Source: Lotus japonicus
Taxonomy: Eukaryota; Streptophyta; Magnoliopsida; Fabales; Fabaceae
NCBI RefSeq assembly: GCF_012489685.1
Contig: NC_080044.1
Span: forward strand, 57,713,507-57,777,506
Direction of reading: 5' to 3'
DNA: 64,000 nt
The notes under the pieces are model-generated. The model saw nothing but the letters and a program-made list of their open reading frames with translations, did not search any database and had not been told where the DNA came from. The translations under genes and the position numbers were made by a program. Position 1 is the first letter of the stretch, and every line of letters starts with the position of its first letter. Shown here piece after piece: positions 12,101-23,527 of the stretch.

Positions 12101-13374
12101 TGAGATCCCTCGTTCAAAGCGACGCTGATGTGATTGGCGGATAGATACTCGGAAAGATCTGAATCAGGACATACCACTCTCTTTCGGTTGCAGTCCAAAA
12201 GACAATGATAGCGGGACAACCAATCCAATCCTAGGATAACATCTAGGTTCTTAAGAGTTAGGCATACTAGGTTAGCATGGTAGATCCTATTGTTGTATGT
12301 TATCGGACAATACATGCATGCTGAATTAGCAAGTAGAGTCTTGGCAGGAGTAGCAACTATCAGATCGAAGCTCAAAGCAGTAATAGGAAGTCTTAATCTG
12401 ATCGCACAATCTCTAGAGATAAATGAATGCGTTGCGCCGGAATCAAAAAGTACGGATAGAAGGTTACCGTCAATCTCGCAGTCGCCTCTAATCAGTCCAT
12501 CGACCCCCTCAGCATCTTCACCATTCATGGTGTAGACTCTCGCCTTCGCAGCAGGACGCTTTCCTTGAGCAGTGTTGATGGTTGGCTCCGCCTTTGGTGC
12601 CCTGCACTGTGCAGCAGTATGCCCCAACTTGTTGCAATTGAAGCATTGAGGTCTCGTGTCGGGACAAGCACGAGCAAAGTGCCCCGGCTTCCCACACTTG
12701 AAGCACGTCAGTTCCCTGTTCTGAGTCTGATCCCCAGAACCACCAGCAGCACCCACCATGGGCCTGTAAGATCCTGACGCAAACCCTCTACCAGCAGGAC
12801 GCTGATACGGCCTCCTGTTTTGAAACCTTCCCCTGTTCTGAAAATTTTGAGGGCTCGACCTCATCGGCCCTCCAGTCCCAGCCCGGTTTAGCCTCCGGTT
12901 CTTCATCAGTTCCACTTCCGTGGCTTTCTCCACCAATGATTGGAATCGCATGATTCCCAGTGGCCTCACTGAGTCCTCAATATCCGACCTCAGTCCATTA
13001 ACGAAACGCTTTCACATGTAGCGCTCGTTCACGTGGTCATGAAAGAATTGGAAATGCTTCGCCAAGGATTCCAGCTTCGAAGCAAATTCCGGCACCGACA
13101 TACCTCCCTGACGGAGGGTTAGAAATTGTGACTCCCGCTCATCCCGAGCACTTGTTGGAAAGTACTTCTCCAAAAATGCAGTTCGGAAAGAGTTCCAGTT
13201 GATCTCCTCGTGGTTGTCTTCCATAATCCCCCTGGTGCCCTTCCACCAGTACTCAGCATCTCCGAGCAGCAGATAGGTTGCCATACCCAACTTGGCACCC
13301 TCAGCAGTTTACAGCACGCCAAATATCTTCTCTATCTCCTGAATCCAGAGATCCGCTTTGTCTGGGTCAGCACC
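9151..13374 (-). pseudogene. gag-pol: Tekay copy 2 gag-pol, two nonsense mutations and 5' truncation
   Basis: This copy aligns without any indel to copy 1 at a constant offset of 8754 bp, with roughly 20 amino-acid differences. The frame from 12969 to 9151 keeps both CCHC knuckles, the protease, RT, RNase H, integrase and chromodomain-like C-terminus. Upstream, gag has a TGC to TGA change (13012-13014) and a CAA to TAA change (13309-13311). The sequence then stops at about 13371 inside gag, so the Gag N-terminus, PBS and 5' LTR are missing and satellite begins. Pol motifs look intact, but translation from a normal gag start is impossible. Integrase differs at several places near but not at the DDE residues. 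Confidence 0.92.
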
Positions 13375-16300
13375 ATGTCACAGCTTCCGGCATTCGCGGG
13401 ACCCTCCTAAAAGTCGAATCTCCATTTAAGTTCTTTTTCAGATATATAGCTCGTTAAGTTAGCTCCGTGTGGCCTCAATCAGACTGAAATTTGCGAATTG
13501 TAGCCAGGGTTGTGATCCTTTCATTCCAGACTGTGTCGAGAATTTGATGTTTTTGAGCAGCAGCATGTCACAGCTTCCGGCAATCGCGGGACCCTCTTAA
13601 AGGTCGAATCTCCATAAAAGTTCCTTTTCAAATTTGTAGCTCGTTAAGTTAGCTATGTGTGGCCTCAATCAGACTGAAATTTTGCGACTTGTAGCAAGGG
13701 ATGTGATCCTTTCCTTCCAGACTGTGTTGAGAATTTGATATTTTTTAGCAGCACCATGTCACAGCTTCCGGCAATCGCGGGACCTTCCTAAAAGTCGAAT
13801 CTCCATTTAAGTTATTTTTCAAAGATATAGCTCGTTAAGTTAGCTCCGTGGAGCCTCAATCAGACTGAAATTTGCGAATTGTAGCCAGTTTTGTGATCCT
13901 TTCGTTCCAGACTGTGTCGGGAATTTGATGTTTTTGAGCAACAGCATGTCACAGCTTCCGGCAATCGCGGGACCCTCCTAAAAGTCGAATCTCCATTGAG
14001 GTTCTTTTTCAAAGTTGTAGCTCGTTAAGTTAGCTCCGTGCGGCCTCAATCAGACTAAAATTTCGCGACTTGTAGCCAGGGCTGTGATCCTTTCGTTCCA
14101 GACTATGTCGAGAATTCGATGTTTTTGAGCAGCAGCGTGTCACAGCTTCCGGCAATCGCGGGACCCTCTTAAAAGTCAAATCTCCATTTAGCTTCTTTTT
14201 CAAAGTTGTAGCTCATTAAGTTAGCTCAGTGTGGCCTCAATCAGACTGAAATTTCAGAACTTGTAGTCAGGGCAGTGTTCCTTTCGTTCCAGACTGTGTC
14301 GAGAATTTGATATTTTTGAGCAGAGCATGTCACAGCTTCCGGCAATCGCGGGACCCTCTTAAAAGTCGAATCTCCATTTAGGTTCTTTTTCAAAGTTGTA
14401 GCTCATTAAGTTAGCTCCGTGTGGCCTCAATCAGACTGAAATTTGGCGAATTGTAGCAAGGGTTGTGATCCTTTCGTTCCAGACTGTGTCGAGAATTTGA
14501 TGTTTTGAGCAGCTGCATGTCACAGCTTCCGGCAATCGCGGGACCCTCTTAAAAGTCGAATCTCCATAGGTTCTTTTTCAAATTGAGCTCGTTAAGTTAG
14601 CTATGTGTGGCCTCAATCAGACTGAAATTTTGTGACTTGTAGCAAGGGATGTGATCCTTTCCTTCCAGACTGTGTGGAGAATTTGATTTTTTAGCAGCAC
14701 CATGTACAGCTTCCGGCAATCGCGGGACCTCCTAAAAGTCGAATCTCCATTTAAGTTCTTTTTCAAAGATATAGCTCGTTAATTAGCTCCGTGTGGCCTC
14801 TATCAGACTGAAATTTGGCGAATTGTAGCCAGGGTTGTGATCCTTTCGTTCCAGACTGTGTCGAGAATTGATGTTTTTGAGCAGCAGCATGTCACAGCTT
14901 CCGGCAATCGCGGGACCCTCTTAAAATCGAATCTCCATAAAAGTTCCTTTTCAAATTTGTAGCTCGTTAAGTTAGCTATGTGTGGCCTCAATCAGACTGA
15001 AATTTTGCGACTTGTAGCAAGGGATGTGATCCTTTCCTTCCAGACTGTGTTGAGAATTTGATATTTTTTAGCAGCACCATGTCACAGCTTCCGGCAATCG
15101 CGGGACCTTCCTAAAAGTCGAATCTCCATTTAAGTTCTTTTTCAAAGATATAGCTCGTTAAGCTAGCTCAGTGTGGCCTCAATCAGACTGAAATTTGCGA
15201 ATTGTAGCCAGTTTTGTGATCCTTTCGTTCCAGACTGTGTCGGGAATTTGATGTTTTTGAGCAACAGCATGTCACAGCTTCCGGCAATCGCGGGACCCTC
15301 CTAAAAGTCGAATCTCCATTGAGGTTCTTTTTCAAAGTTGTAGCTCGTTAAGTTAGCTCCGTGCGGCCTCAATCAGACTAAAATTTCGCGACTTGTAGCC
15401 AGGGCTTTGATCCTTTCGTTCCAGACTGTGTCGAGAATTTGAGGTTTTTGAGCAGCAGCATGTCACAGCTTCCGGCAATCGCGGGACCCTCCTAAAAGTC
15501 GAATCTCCATTTAGGTTCTTTTTCAAAGTTGTAGCTCGTTAAGTTAGCTCCGTGTGGCCTCAATAAGACTAAAATTTGGCGAATTGTAGCCAGGGCAGTG
15601 TTCCTTTCGTTCCAGACTGTGTCGAGAATTTGATGTTTTTGAGCAGCAGCATGTCACAGCTTCAGGCAATCGCGGGACCCTCCTAAAAGTCGAATCTCCA
15701 TTTAGGTTCTTTTTCAAAGTTGTAGCTCTTTAAGTTAGCTCCGTGTGGCCTCAATCAGACTGAAATTTTTCGAATTGTAGCCAGGGCTGTGATCCTTTCG
15801 TTCCAGACTGTGTCGAGAATTTGAGGTTTTTGAGCAGCAGCATGTCACAGCTTCCGGCAATCGCGGGACCCTCCTAAAAGTCGAATCTCCATTTAGGTTC
15901 TTTTTCAAAGATATAGCTCGTTAAGTTAGCTCTGTGTGGCCTCAATCAGACTGAAATTTGGCGAATTGTAGCCAGGGTTGTGATCCTTTCGTTCCAGAAT
16001 GTGTCAAGAATTTGATGTTTTGAGCAGCAGAATGTCACAGCTTCAGGCAATCGCGGGACCCTCTTAAAAGTCGAATCTCCATAAAAGTTGCTTTTCAAAT
16101 TTGTAGCTCGTTAAATTAGCTATGTGTGGCCTCAATCAGACTGAAATTTTGCGACTTGTAGCAAGGGATGTGATCCTTTCCTTCCAGACTGTGTTGAGAA
16201 TTTGATATTTTTTAGCAGCACCATGTCACAGCTTCCGGCAATCGCGGGACCCTCCTAAAAGTCGAATCTCCATTTAAGTTCTTTTTCAAAGATATAGCTC

Positions 16301-19300
16301 TTTAAGTTAGCTCCGTGTGGCCTCAATCAGACTGAAATTTGCGAATTGTAGCCGGTTTTGTGATCCTTTCGTTAGAGACTGTGTCGGGAATTTGATGTTT
16401 TTGAGCAACAGCATGTCACAGCTTCCGGCAATCGCGGGACCCTCCTAAAAGTCGAATCTCCATTGAGGTTCTTTTTCAAAGTTGTAGCTCGTTAAGTTAG
16501 CTCCGTGCGGCCTCAATCAGACTAAAATTTCGCGACTTGTAGCCAGGGCTTTGATCCTTTCGTTCCATACTATGTCGAGAATTCGATGTTTTTGAGCAGC
16601 AGCGTGTCACAGCTTCCGGCAATCGCGGGACCCTCTTAAAAGTCGAATGTCCATTTAGGTTCTTTTTCAAAGTTGTAGCTCATTAAGTTAGCTCAGTGTG
16701 GCCTCAATCAGACTGAAATTTTGCGACTTGTAGCAAGGGCTGTGTTCCTCTCATTCCAGACCGTGTTGAGAATTTTATGTTTTTGAGCAGCAGCATGTCA
16801 CAGCTTCCGGCAATCGCGGAAAAGTCGAATCTCCATTTAGGTTCTTTTTCAAAGTTGTAGCTCGTTAAGTTAGCTCCGTGTGGCCTCAATCAGACTAAAA
16901 TTTGGCGAATTGTAGCCAGGGCAGTGTTCCTTTCGTTCCAGACTGTGTCGAGAATTTGATGTTTTTGAGCAGCAGCATGTCACAGCTTCAGGCAATCGCG
17001 GGACCCTCCAAAAAGTCGAATCTCCATTTAGGTTCTTTTTCAAAGTTGTAGCTCATTAAGTTAGCTCCGTGTGGCCTCAATCAGACTGAAATTTTTCGAA
17101 TTGTAGCCAGGGCTATGATCTTTTCGTTCCAGACTGTGTCGAGAATTTGAGGTTTTTGAGCAGCAGCATGTCACAGCTTCCGGCAATCGCGGGACCCTCC
17201 TAAAAGTCGAATCTCCATTTAGGTTCTTTTTCAAAGATATAGCTCGTTAAGTTAGCTCCGTGTGGCCTCAATCAGACTAAAATTTGGCGAATTGTAGCCA
17301 GGGCAGTGTTCCTTTCGTTCCAGACTGTGTCGAGAATTTGATGTTTTTGAGCAGCAGCATGTCACAGCTTCAGGCAATCGCGGGACCCTCCAAAAAGTCG
17401 AATCTCCATTTAGGTTCTTTTTCAAAGTTGTAGCTCATTAAGTTAGCTCCGTGTGGCCTCAATCAGACTGAAATTTTTCTAATTGTAGCCAGGGCTATGA
17501 TCTTTTCGTTCCAGACTGTGTCGAGAATTTGAGGTTTTTGAGCAGCAGCATGTCACAGCTTCCGGCAATCGCGGGACCCTCCTAAAAGTCGAATCTCCAT
17601 TTAGGTTCTTTTTCAAAGATATAGCTCGTTAAGTTAGCTCTGTGTGGCCTCAATCAGACTGAAATTTGGCGAATTGTAGCCAGGGTTGTGATCCTTTCGT
17701 TCCAGAATGTGTCGAGAATTTGATGTTTTGAGCAGCAGAATGTCACAGCTTCAGGCAATCGCGGGACCCTCTTAAAAGTCGAATCTCCATAAAAGTTGCT
17801 ATTCAAATTTGTAGCTCGTTAAATTAGCTATGTGTGGCCTCAATCAGACTGAAATTTTGCGACTTGTAGCAAGGGATGTGATCCTTTCCTTCCAGACTGT
17901 GTTGAGAATTTGATATTTTTTAGCAGCACCATGTCACAGCTTCCGGCAATCGCGGGACCCTCCTAAAAGTCGAATCTCCATTTAAGTTCTTTTTCAAAGA
18001 TATAGCTCTTTAAGTTAGCTCCGTGTGGCCTCAATCAGACTGAAATTTGCGAATTGTAGCCAGTTTTGTGATCCTTTCGTTCCAGACTGTGTCGGGAATT
18101 TGATGTTTTTGAGCAACAGCATGTCACAGCTTCCGGCAATCGCGGGACCCTCCTAAAAGTCGAATCTCCATTGAGGTTCTTTTTCAAAGTTGTAGCTCGT
18201 TAAGTTAGCTCCGTGCGGCCTCAATCAGACTAAAATTTCGCGACTTGTAGCCAGGGCTTTGATCCTTTCGTTCCATACTATGTCGAGAATTCGATGTTTT
18301 TGAGCAGCAGCGTGTCACAGCTTCCGGCAATCGCGGGACCCTCCTAAAAGTCGAATCTCCATTTAAGTTCTTTTTCAAAGATATAGCTCTTTAAGTTAGC
18401 TCCGTGTGGCCTCAATCAGACTGAAATTTGCGAATTGTAGCCAGTTTTGTGATCCTTTCGTTCCAGACTGTGTCGGGAATTTGATGTTTTTGAGCAACAG
18501 CATGTCACAGCTTCCGGCAATCGCGGGACCCTCCTAAAAGTCGAATCTCCATTGAGGTTCTTTTTCAAAGTTGTAGCTCGTTAAATTAGCTATGTGTGGC
18601 CTCAATCAGACTGAAATTTTGCGACTTGTAGCAAGGGATGTGATCCTTTCCTTCCAGACTGTGTTGAGAATTTGATATTTTTTAGCAGCACCATGTCACA
18701 GCTTCCGGCAATCGCGGGACCCTCCTAAAAGTCGAATCTCCATTTAAGTTCTTTTTCAAAGATATAGCTCTTTAAGTTAGCTCCGTGTGGCCTCAATCAG
18801 ACTGAAATTTGCGAATTGTAGCCAGTTTTGTGATCCTTTCGTTCCAGACTGTGTCGGGAATTTGATGTTTTTGAGCAACAGCATGTCACAGCTTCCGGCA
18901 ATCGCGGGACCCTCCTAAAAGTCGAATCTCCATTTAGGTTCTTTTTCAAAGTTGTAGCTCGTTAAGTTAGCTCCGTGTGGCCTCAATCAGACTAAAATTT
19001 GGCGAATTGTAGCCAGGGCAGTGTTCCTTTCGTTCCAGACTGTGTCGAGAATTTGATGTTTTTGAGCAGCAGCATGTCACAGCTTCAGGCAATCGCGGGA
19101 CCCTCCAAAAAGTCGAATCTCCATTTAGGTTCTTTTTCAAAGTTGTAGCTCATTAAGTTAGCTCCGTGTGGCCTCAATCAGACTGAAATTTTTCGAATTG
19201 TAGCCAGGGCTATGATCTTTTCGTTCCAGACTGTGTCGAGAATTTGAGGTTTTTGAGCAGCAGCATGTCACAGCTTCCGGCAATCGCGGGACCCTCCTAA

Positions 19301-20330
19301 AAGTCGAATCTCCATTTAGGTTCTTTTTCAAAGATATAGCTCGTTAAGTTAGCTCTGTGTGGCCTCAATCAGACTGAAATTTGGCGAATTGTAGCCAGGG
19401 TTGTGATCCTTTCGTTCCAGACTGTGTCGAGAACTTGATGTTTTTGAGCAGCAGCATGTCACAGCTTCCGGCAATCGCGGGACCCTCTTAAAAGTCGAAT
19501 CTCCATAAAAGTTCCGTTTCAAATTTGTAGCTCGTTAAGTTAGCTATGTGTGGCCTCAATCAGACTGAAATTTTGCGACTTGTAGCAAGGGATGTGATCC
19601 TTTCCTTCCAGACTGTGTTGAGAATTTGATATTTTTTAGCAGCACCATGTCACAGCTTCCGGCAATCGCGGGACCCTCCTAAAAGTCGAATCTCCATTTA
19701 AGTTCTTTTTCAAAGATATAGCTCTTTAAGTTAGCTCCGTGTGGCCTCAATCAGGCTGAAATTTGCGAATTGTAGCCAGTTTTGTGATCCTTTCGTTCCA
19801 GACTGTGTCGGGAATTTGATGTTTTTGAGCAACAGCATGTCACAGCTTCCGGCAATCGCGGGACCCTCCTAAAAGTCGAATCTCCATTGAGGTTCTTTTT
19901 CAAAGTTGTAGCTCGTTAAGTTAGCTCCGTGCGGCCTCAATCAGACTAAAATTTCGCGACTTGTAGCCAGGGCTTTGATCCTTTCGTTCCATACTATGTC
20001 GAGAATTCGATGTTTTTGAGCAGCAGCGTGTCACAGCTTCCGGCAATCGCGGGACCCTCTTAAAAGTCGAATGTCCATTTAGGTTCTTTTTCAAAGTTGT
20101 AGCTCATTAAGTTAGCTCAGTGTGGCCTCAATCAGACTGAAATTTTGCGAATTGTAGCCAGGGCAGTGTTCCTTTCGTTCCAGACTGTGTCGAGAATTTG
20201 ATGTTTTTGAGCTGCAGCATGTCACAGCTTCAGGCAATCGCGGGACCCTCCTAAAAGTCGAATCTCCATTTAGGTTCTCTTTCAAAGTTGTAGCTCATTA
20301 AGTTAGCTCCGTGTGGCCTCTATCAGACTG
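13375..20330. repeat. ~190-bp satellite array, left segment
   Basis: About 36-37 head-to-tail monomers of 189-191 bp. A handy landmark is catgtcacagcttccggcaa, recurring for example near 13565, 13756, 13946 and 14137. Monomers fall into types: one with gtgttgagaatttgatattt and agcaccatgtcac, one with tgtcgggaat followed by gagcaacag and ccattgaggtt, one with tgtcgagaat and gagcagcag. The type-2 marker recurs at 7-, 6-, 9-, 2-, 2- and 5-monomer spacing, an irregular higher-order pattern. Dimer duplications of about 378-380 bp are seen at 16930-17690 and 18090-18870. Short frames of 60-70 codons recurring here are chance. I cannot name the family. Confidence 0.95.
14520..14930. other. Cluster of single-base deletions in the satellite
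   Basis: Within roughly two monomers many single bases are missing relative to neighbours (for example atgtacagc for atgtcacagc, ttaattagc for ttaagttagc, caaattgagc for caaatttgtagc). Such clustering looks more like uncorrected long-read error than mutation. Confidence 0.45.
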
Positions 20331-20335
20331 AAATT
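20331..20335 (+). other. Target site duplication, SIRE copy 1 (left)
   Basis: aaatt before the LTR is repeated after the 3' LTR at 32424-32428. Removing the element restores a normal satellite monomer (gactgaaattttt... as at about 15763), so this is a clean integrase-mediated insertion. Confidence 0.92.
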
Positions 20336-21544
20336 TGTAAGATCAAGTTCTGATCTAGTAGTACAACTCTATGTTTTGATGATTACAAGTTAATCTTTTG
20401 ATATGAACAATTGTGGTACTCTAACGTGTTTTTCTGAGTGTGCTATTTACAGGCTCTGACCTCAACTCAATCTCACACAAATCAGAAGCACTGTGTTAAA
20501 GAGCGACCCAAGCAACGCTTTCGCATTCACCATGTTCAGTATGAACAGTGGAAAAGCTTCAGAAGTTCTGAAGTTATACAAACTCTGATGTGGACTCAGT
20601 CACTAGAAGTTCTGAAGATCCAGAAAGTCTGATAACCAAGAAACACTGTAGGCTCAGATATTCTGATGGTGTAGAAGACTCTGAAGATCCAGAAGCTGAT
20701 TAGTGAAGTTCTAATGTCCAGAAGCAAGATACTCTGAAGACCATGTTCTTCCCTCTGAGTTCAGAATCAGAAGAAACGATGGTCAGAGGATCTGGGCTTT
20801 CCCTCTGACTCTGATCAACCGGCTTCACAAGTTCCTATATGAAGCATTCCCCTGATCAGAAGTCTCCTAGGTTTAAAGGTCAAGTCGCTATCCAAGTACA
20901 AAAGCAACTGTACCTTCCTGACGACCTACCTAACAGTCTCAGACACAGCAGAAGCTGGATTTTCCAGAACTGCCCTCCAACGGTAGCATTTCCCATGCAA
21001 CGCTCAACCCTAATCCTTGGAGTATATATAGAGACTGAAGACTGAAAGAAGCGGCTAGAAGAAGCATTCACATACGCGCAAGACATATTCAAATCCTTCT
21101 AAGCTTTCTTTCATCTAAAATTCATTGAGTTTACTATTAGCTTTTTAGAAGCAAATCTCTTGTAAACAATTCTTTGATAAACAGTTTGTTTAGTTCCTTT
21201 AGGAGATCAAGGTTGATCGGATCCTAGAGAAGACTAAGAGAGTGAATCTTAGTGTGAGCTAAGTCAGTGTAATTGTTAGTTACTTGTAGGTTTCAAGTGC
21301 AGTTGTAACTCTTACCTGATTAGTGGATTGCCTTCATTCTAAGAAGGAAGAAATCACCTTAACGGGTGGACTGGAGTAGCTTGAGTGATTCATCAAGTGA
21401 ACCAGGATAAAATCCTTGTGTGCTTCTCTATCTCTTATCTTTAGCACTTAAGTTCTCGAAAGATTTGTCAAAATCTTTAAGGTGGAAGTTTTATACTGAA
21501 AACGTTATTCAAACCCCCCCTTTCTACCGTTTTTCATACCTTCA
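20336..21544 (+). mobile_element. SIRE copy 1 5' LTR
   Basis: 1209 bp, starts tgtaagatcaag and ends cataccttca. A TATA box lies at 21023-21030 after atccttggag. The U3 part is rich in alternating agaag and tctga words. It matches the 3' LTR at 31215-32423, which has the same length and about 11 substitutions by eye (around 0.9%). Confidence 0.96.
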
Positions 21545-21546
21545 AT

Positions 21547-21558
21547 TGGTATCAGAGC
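21547..21558 (+). other. Primer binding site, SIRE copy 1
   Basis: tggtatcagagc two bases after the 5' LTR, complementary to the 3' end of initiator-methionine tRNA. Same site at 43223-43234 and 61151-61162 in the other plus-strand copies. Confidence 0.93.
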
Positions 21559-21616
21559 GCAAGTTCTGATTACCACACCTAACAGTGTTCAGTGATCCGG
21601 GCCGGTGTGAAAAACA

Positions 21617-23527
21617 ATGGCTGCCACCACCAGTGAAACTCAAAGAGATGGTTACAATGCAAAGCCTCCTATGTTCGACGGTCAAAGGTTCGAATATTGG
21701 AAAGATAGACTGGAAAGTTTTTTTCTGGGTTTCGATGCAGATCTCTGGGATATTATTGTAGATGGCTATGAGCGTCCAGTTGATGCAGATGGCAAGAAGA
21801 TCCCAAGGTCAGAGATGACTGCAGATCAAAAGAAGTTGTACTCACAACATCACAAAGCAAGAGCAATTCTTCTAAGTGCTATTTCCTATGAAGAGTACCA
21901 GAAGATTACAGATCGTGAGTTTGCAAAAGGCATTTTCGAATCTCTGAAGATGTCTCATGAAGGAAACAAGAAAGTCAAAGAATCAAAGGCATTGTCTTTG
22001 ATCCAAAAGTATGAATCCTTCATCATGGAGCCAAATGAGTCCATTGAAGAAATGTTCTCCAAATTTCAGTTGCTTGTAGCTGGCATACGACCTCTCAACA
22101 AGAGCTACACAACAAAAGATCATGTCATAAGGGTCATCAGGTGTCTTCCTGAAAGTTGGATGCCTTTAGTGACTTCAATAGAGCTCACGAGAGATGTTGA
22201 GAATATGAGTTTAGAAGAACTCATCAGCATTTTGAAATGCCATGAGCTGAAGCGCTCAGAGATGCAAGATCTGAGGAAAAAGTCCATAGCCTTGAAATCT
22301 AAATCTGAAAAGGCTAAGGTTGAGAAGTCAAAAGCTCTTCAAGCTGAAGAAGAGGAATCTGAAGAAGCATCAGAAGATTCTGATGAAGATGAGCTGACTC
22401 TGATCTCCAAGAGACTCAACCGCATCTGGAAGCACAGGCAGAGCAAATACAAAGGCTCTGGAAAAGCAAAAGGAAATTCTGACTCCTCAGGTCAGAAGAA
22501 GTCCTCACTTAAGGAAGTCACATGCTTTGAGTGCAAAGAATCAGGGCACTACAAAAGTGACTGTCCAAAATTGAAGAAGGACAAGAAGCCAAAGAAGCAC
22601 TTCAAGACAAAGAAGAGTCTGATGGTGACATTTGATGAATCAGAGTCAGAGGATGTTGACTCTGATGGTGAAGTCCAAGGACTCATGGCTATTGTCAAAG
22701 ACAAGGAAGCAGAGTCAAAGGGAGTTGTTGACTCTGACTCAGAATCAGAAGGAAATCCTAACTCAGACGATGAAAATGAGGTATTCGCTTCCTTCTCTAC
22801 CTCTGAACTGAAACATGCATTGTCTGATATTATGGATAAGTATAACTCTTTATTGTCTAAGCATAAGAAGCTGAAAAAGAACTTATCTACTGTCTCCAAG
22901 ACTCCTTCTGAACATGAGAAAATTATTTCTGATTTGAAAAATGATAATCATGCCTTGATCAATTCTAACTCTGTGCTTAAGAACCAGATTGCTAAGTTAG
23001 AAGAAATTGTTGCCTGTGATGCCTCTGATTGTAGAAATGAATCTAAGTATGAAAAGTCTTTTCAAAGATTCCTAGCTAAAAGCGTGGATATAAGCTTAAT
23101 GGCTTCAATGATCTATGGCGTAAGCAGAAATGGAATGCATGGCATTGGCTATTCTAAACCAATTAGAAATGAGCCTTCTATGTCTAAAGCTAAATCCTTG
23201 TATGAATGCTTTGTTCCCTCTGGTACCATATTGCCTGATCCTGTACCTGCTAAAGTTGCTAAAAACCCTCTTAAAAAGGGATCTTTCTCTATGACTAAAT
23301 ATCATGCAAATATTCCTTTAAAATATCATGTTGAGACACCCAAGGTGATCAGAACCTCTGGGGTAACTAACAAGAGAGGACCCAGAAAGTGGGTACCTAA
23401 GGACAAGATTATCTATGTTGCAGATATCCTTGATAGCTCCACTGAAACACCAATCATGGTATCTGGACAGTGGATGCTCGCGTCACATGACCGGAGAAAG
23501 GCGTATGTTCCGAGAGCTGAAACTTAA
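21617..23527 (+). CDS. gag: SIRE Gag
   Basis: A 636-residue Gag beginning [18 protein letters not shown]. Residues about 20-230 form the copia-type capsid domain, followed by a Lys/Glu/Ser-rich stretch, one CCHC knuckle ([14 protein letters not shown] from residue 303), a second acidic-serine region and a coiled-coil-like part (about 395-470). The long C-terminal extension is typical of Sireviruses. The C-terminus overlaps pol: the last ~35 codons ([10 protein letters not shown] region) are read in one frame while protease motif [13 protein letters not shown] is read in another. Start chosen as the first ATG after the PBS, conserved in the copies at 43293 and 61221. It appears intact. Confidence 0.94.
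   Translation: MAATTSETQRDGYNAKPPMFDGQRFEYWKDRLESFFLGFDADLWDIIVDGYERPVDADGKKIPRSEMTADQKKLYSQHHKARAILLSAISYEEYQKITDREFAKGIFESLKMSHEGNKKVKESKALSLIQKYESFIMEPNESIEEMFSKFQLLVAGIRPLNKSYTTKDHVIRVIRCLPESWMPLVTSIELTRDVENMSLEELISILKCHELKRSEMQDLRKKSIALKSKSEKAKVEKSKALQAEEEESEEASEDSDEDELTLISKRLNRIWKHRQSKYKGSGKAKGNSDSSGQKKSSLKEVTCFECKESGHYKSDCPKLKKDKKPKKHFKTKKSLMVTFDESESEDVDSDGEVQGLMAIVKDKEAESKGVVDSDSESEGNPNSDDENEVFASFSTSELKHALSDIMDKYNSLLSKHKKLKKNLSTVSKTPSEHEKIISDLKNDNHALINSNSVLKNQIAKLEEIVACDASDCRNESKYEKSFQRFLAKSVDISLMASMIYGVSRNGMHGIGYSKPIRNEPSMSKAKSLYECFVPSGTILPDPVPAKVAKNPLKKGSFSMTKYHANIPLKYHVETPKVIRTSGVTNKRGPRKWVPKDKIIYVADILDSSTETPIMVSGQWMLASHDRRKAYVPRAET

Noticed and set aside
13880..13930. CENP-B-box-like string in the satellite (tttcgttccagactgtgtcggg)
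   Set aside because: The TTCG, A and CGGG elements are present but with six extra bases before CGGG, and most monomers read cgag instead; it does not fit the box.
13375..20330. CRISPR-like periodicity
   Set aside because: Whole monomers repeat without unique spacers, in a plant genome with retrotransposons; it is a satellite.
20560..20620. Heat-shock element in the SIRE U3 (agaagttctgaag)
   Set aside because: GAA and TTC blocks are spaced by one base, not two as in nGAAnnTTCn, so the known ONSEN-type element is not matched.
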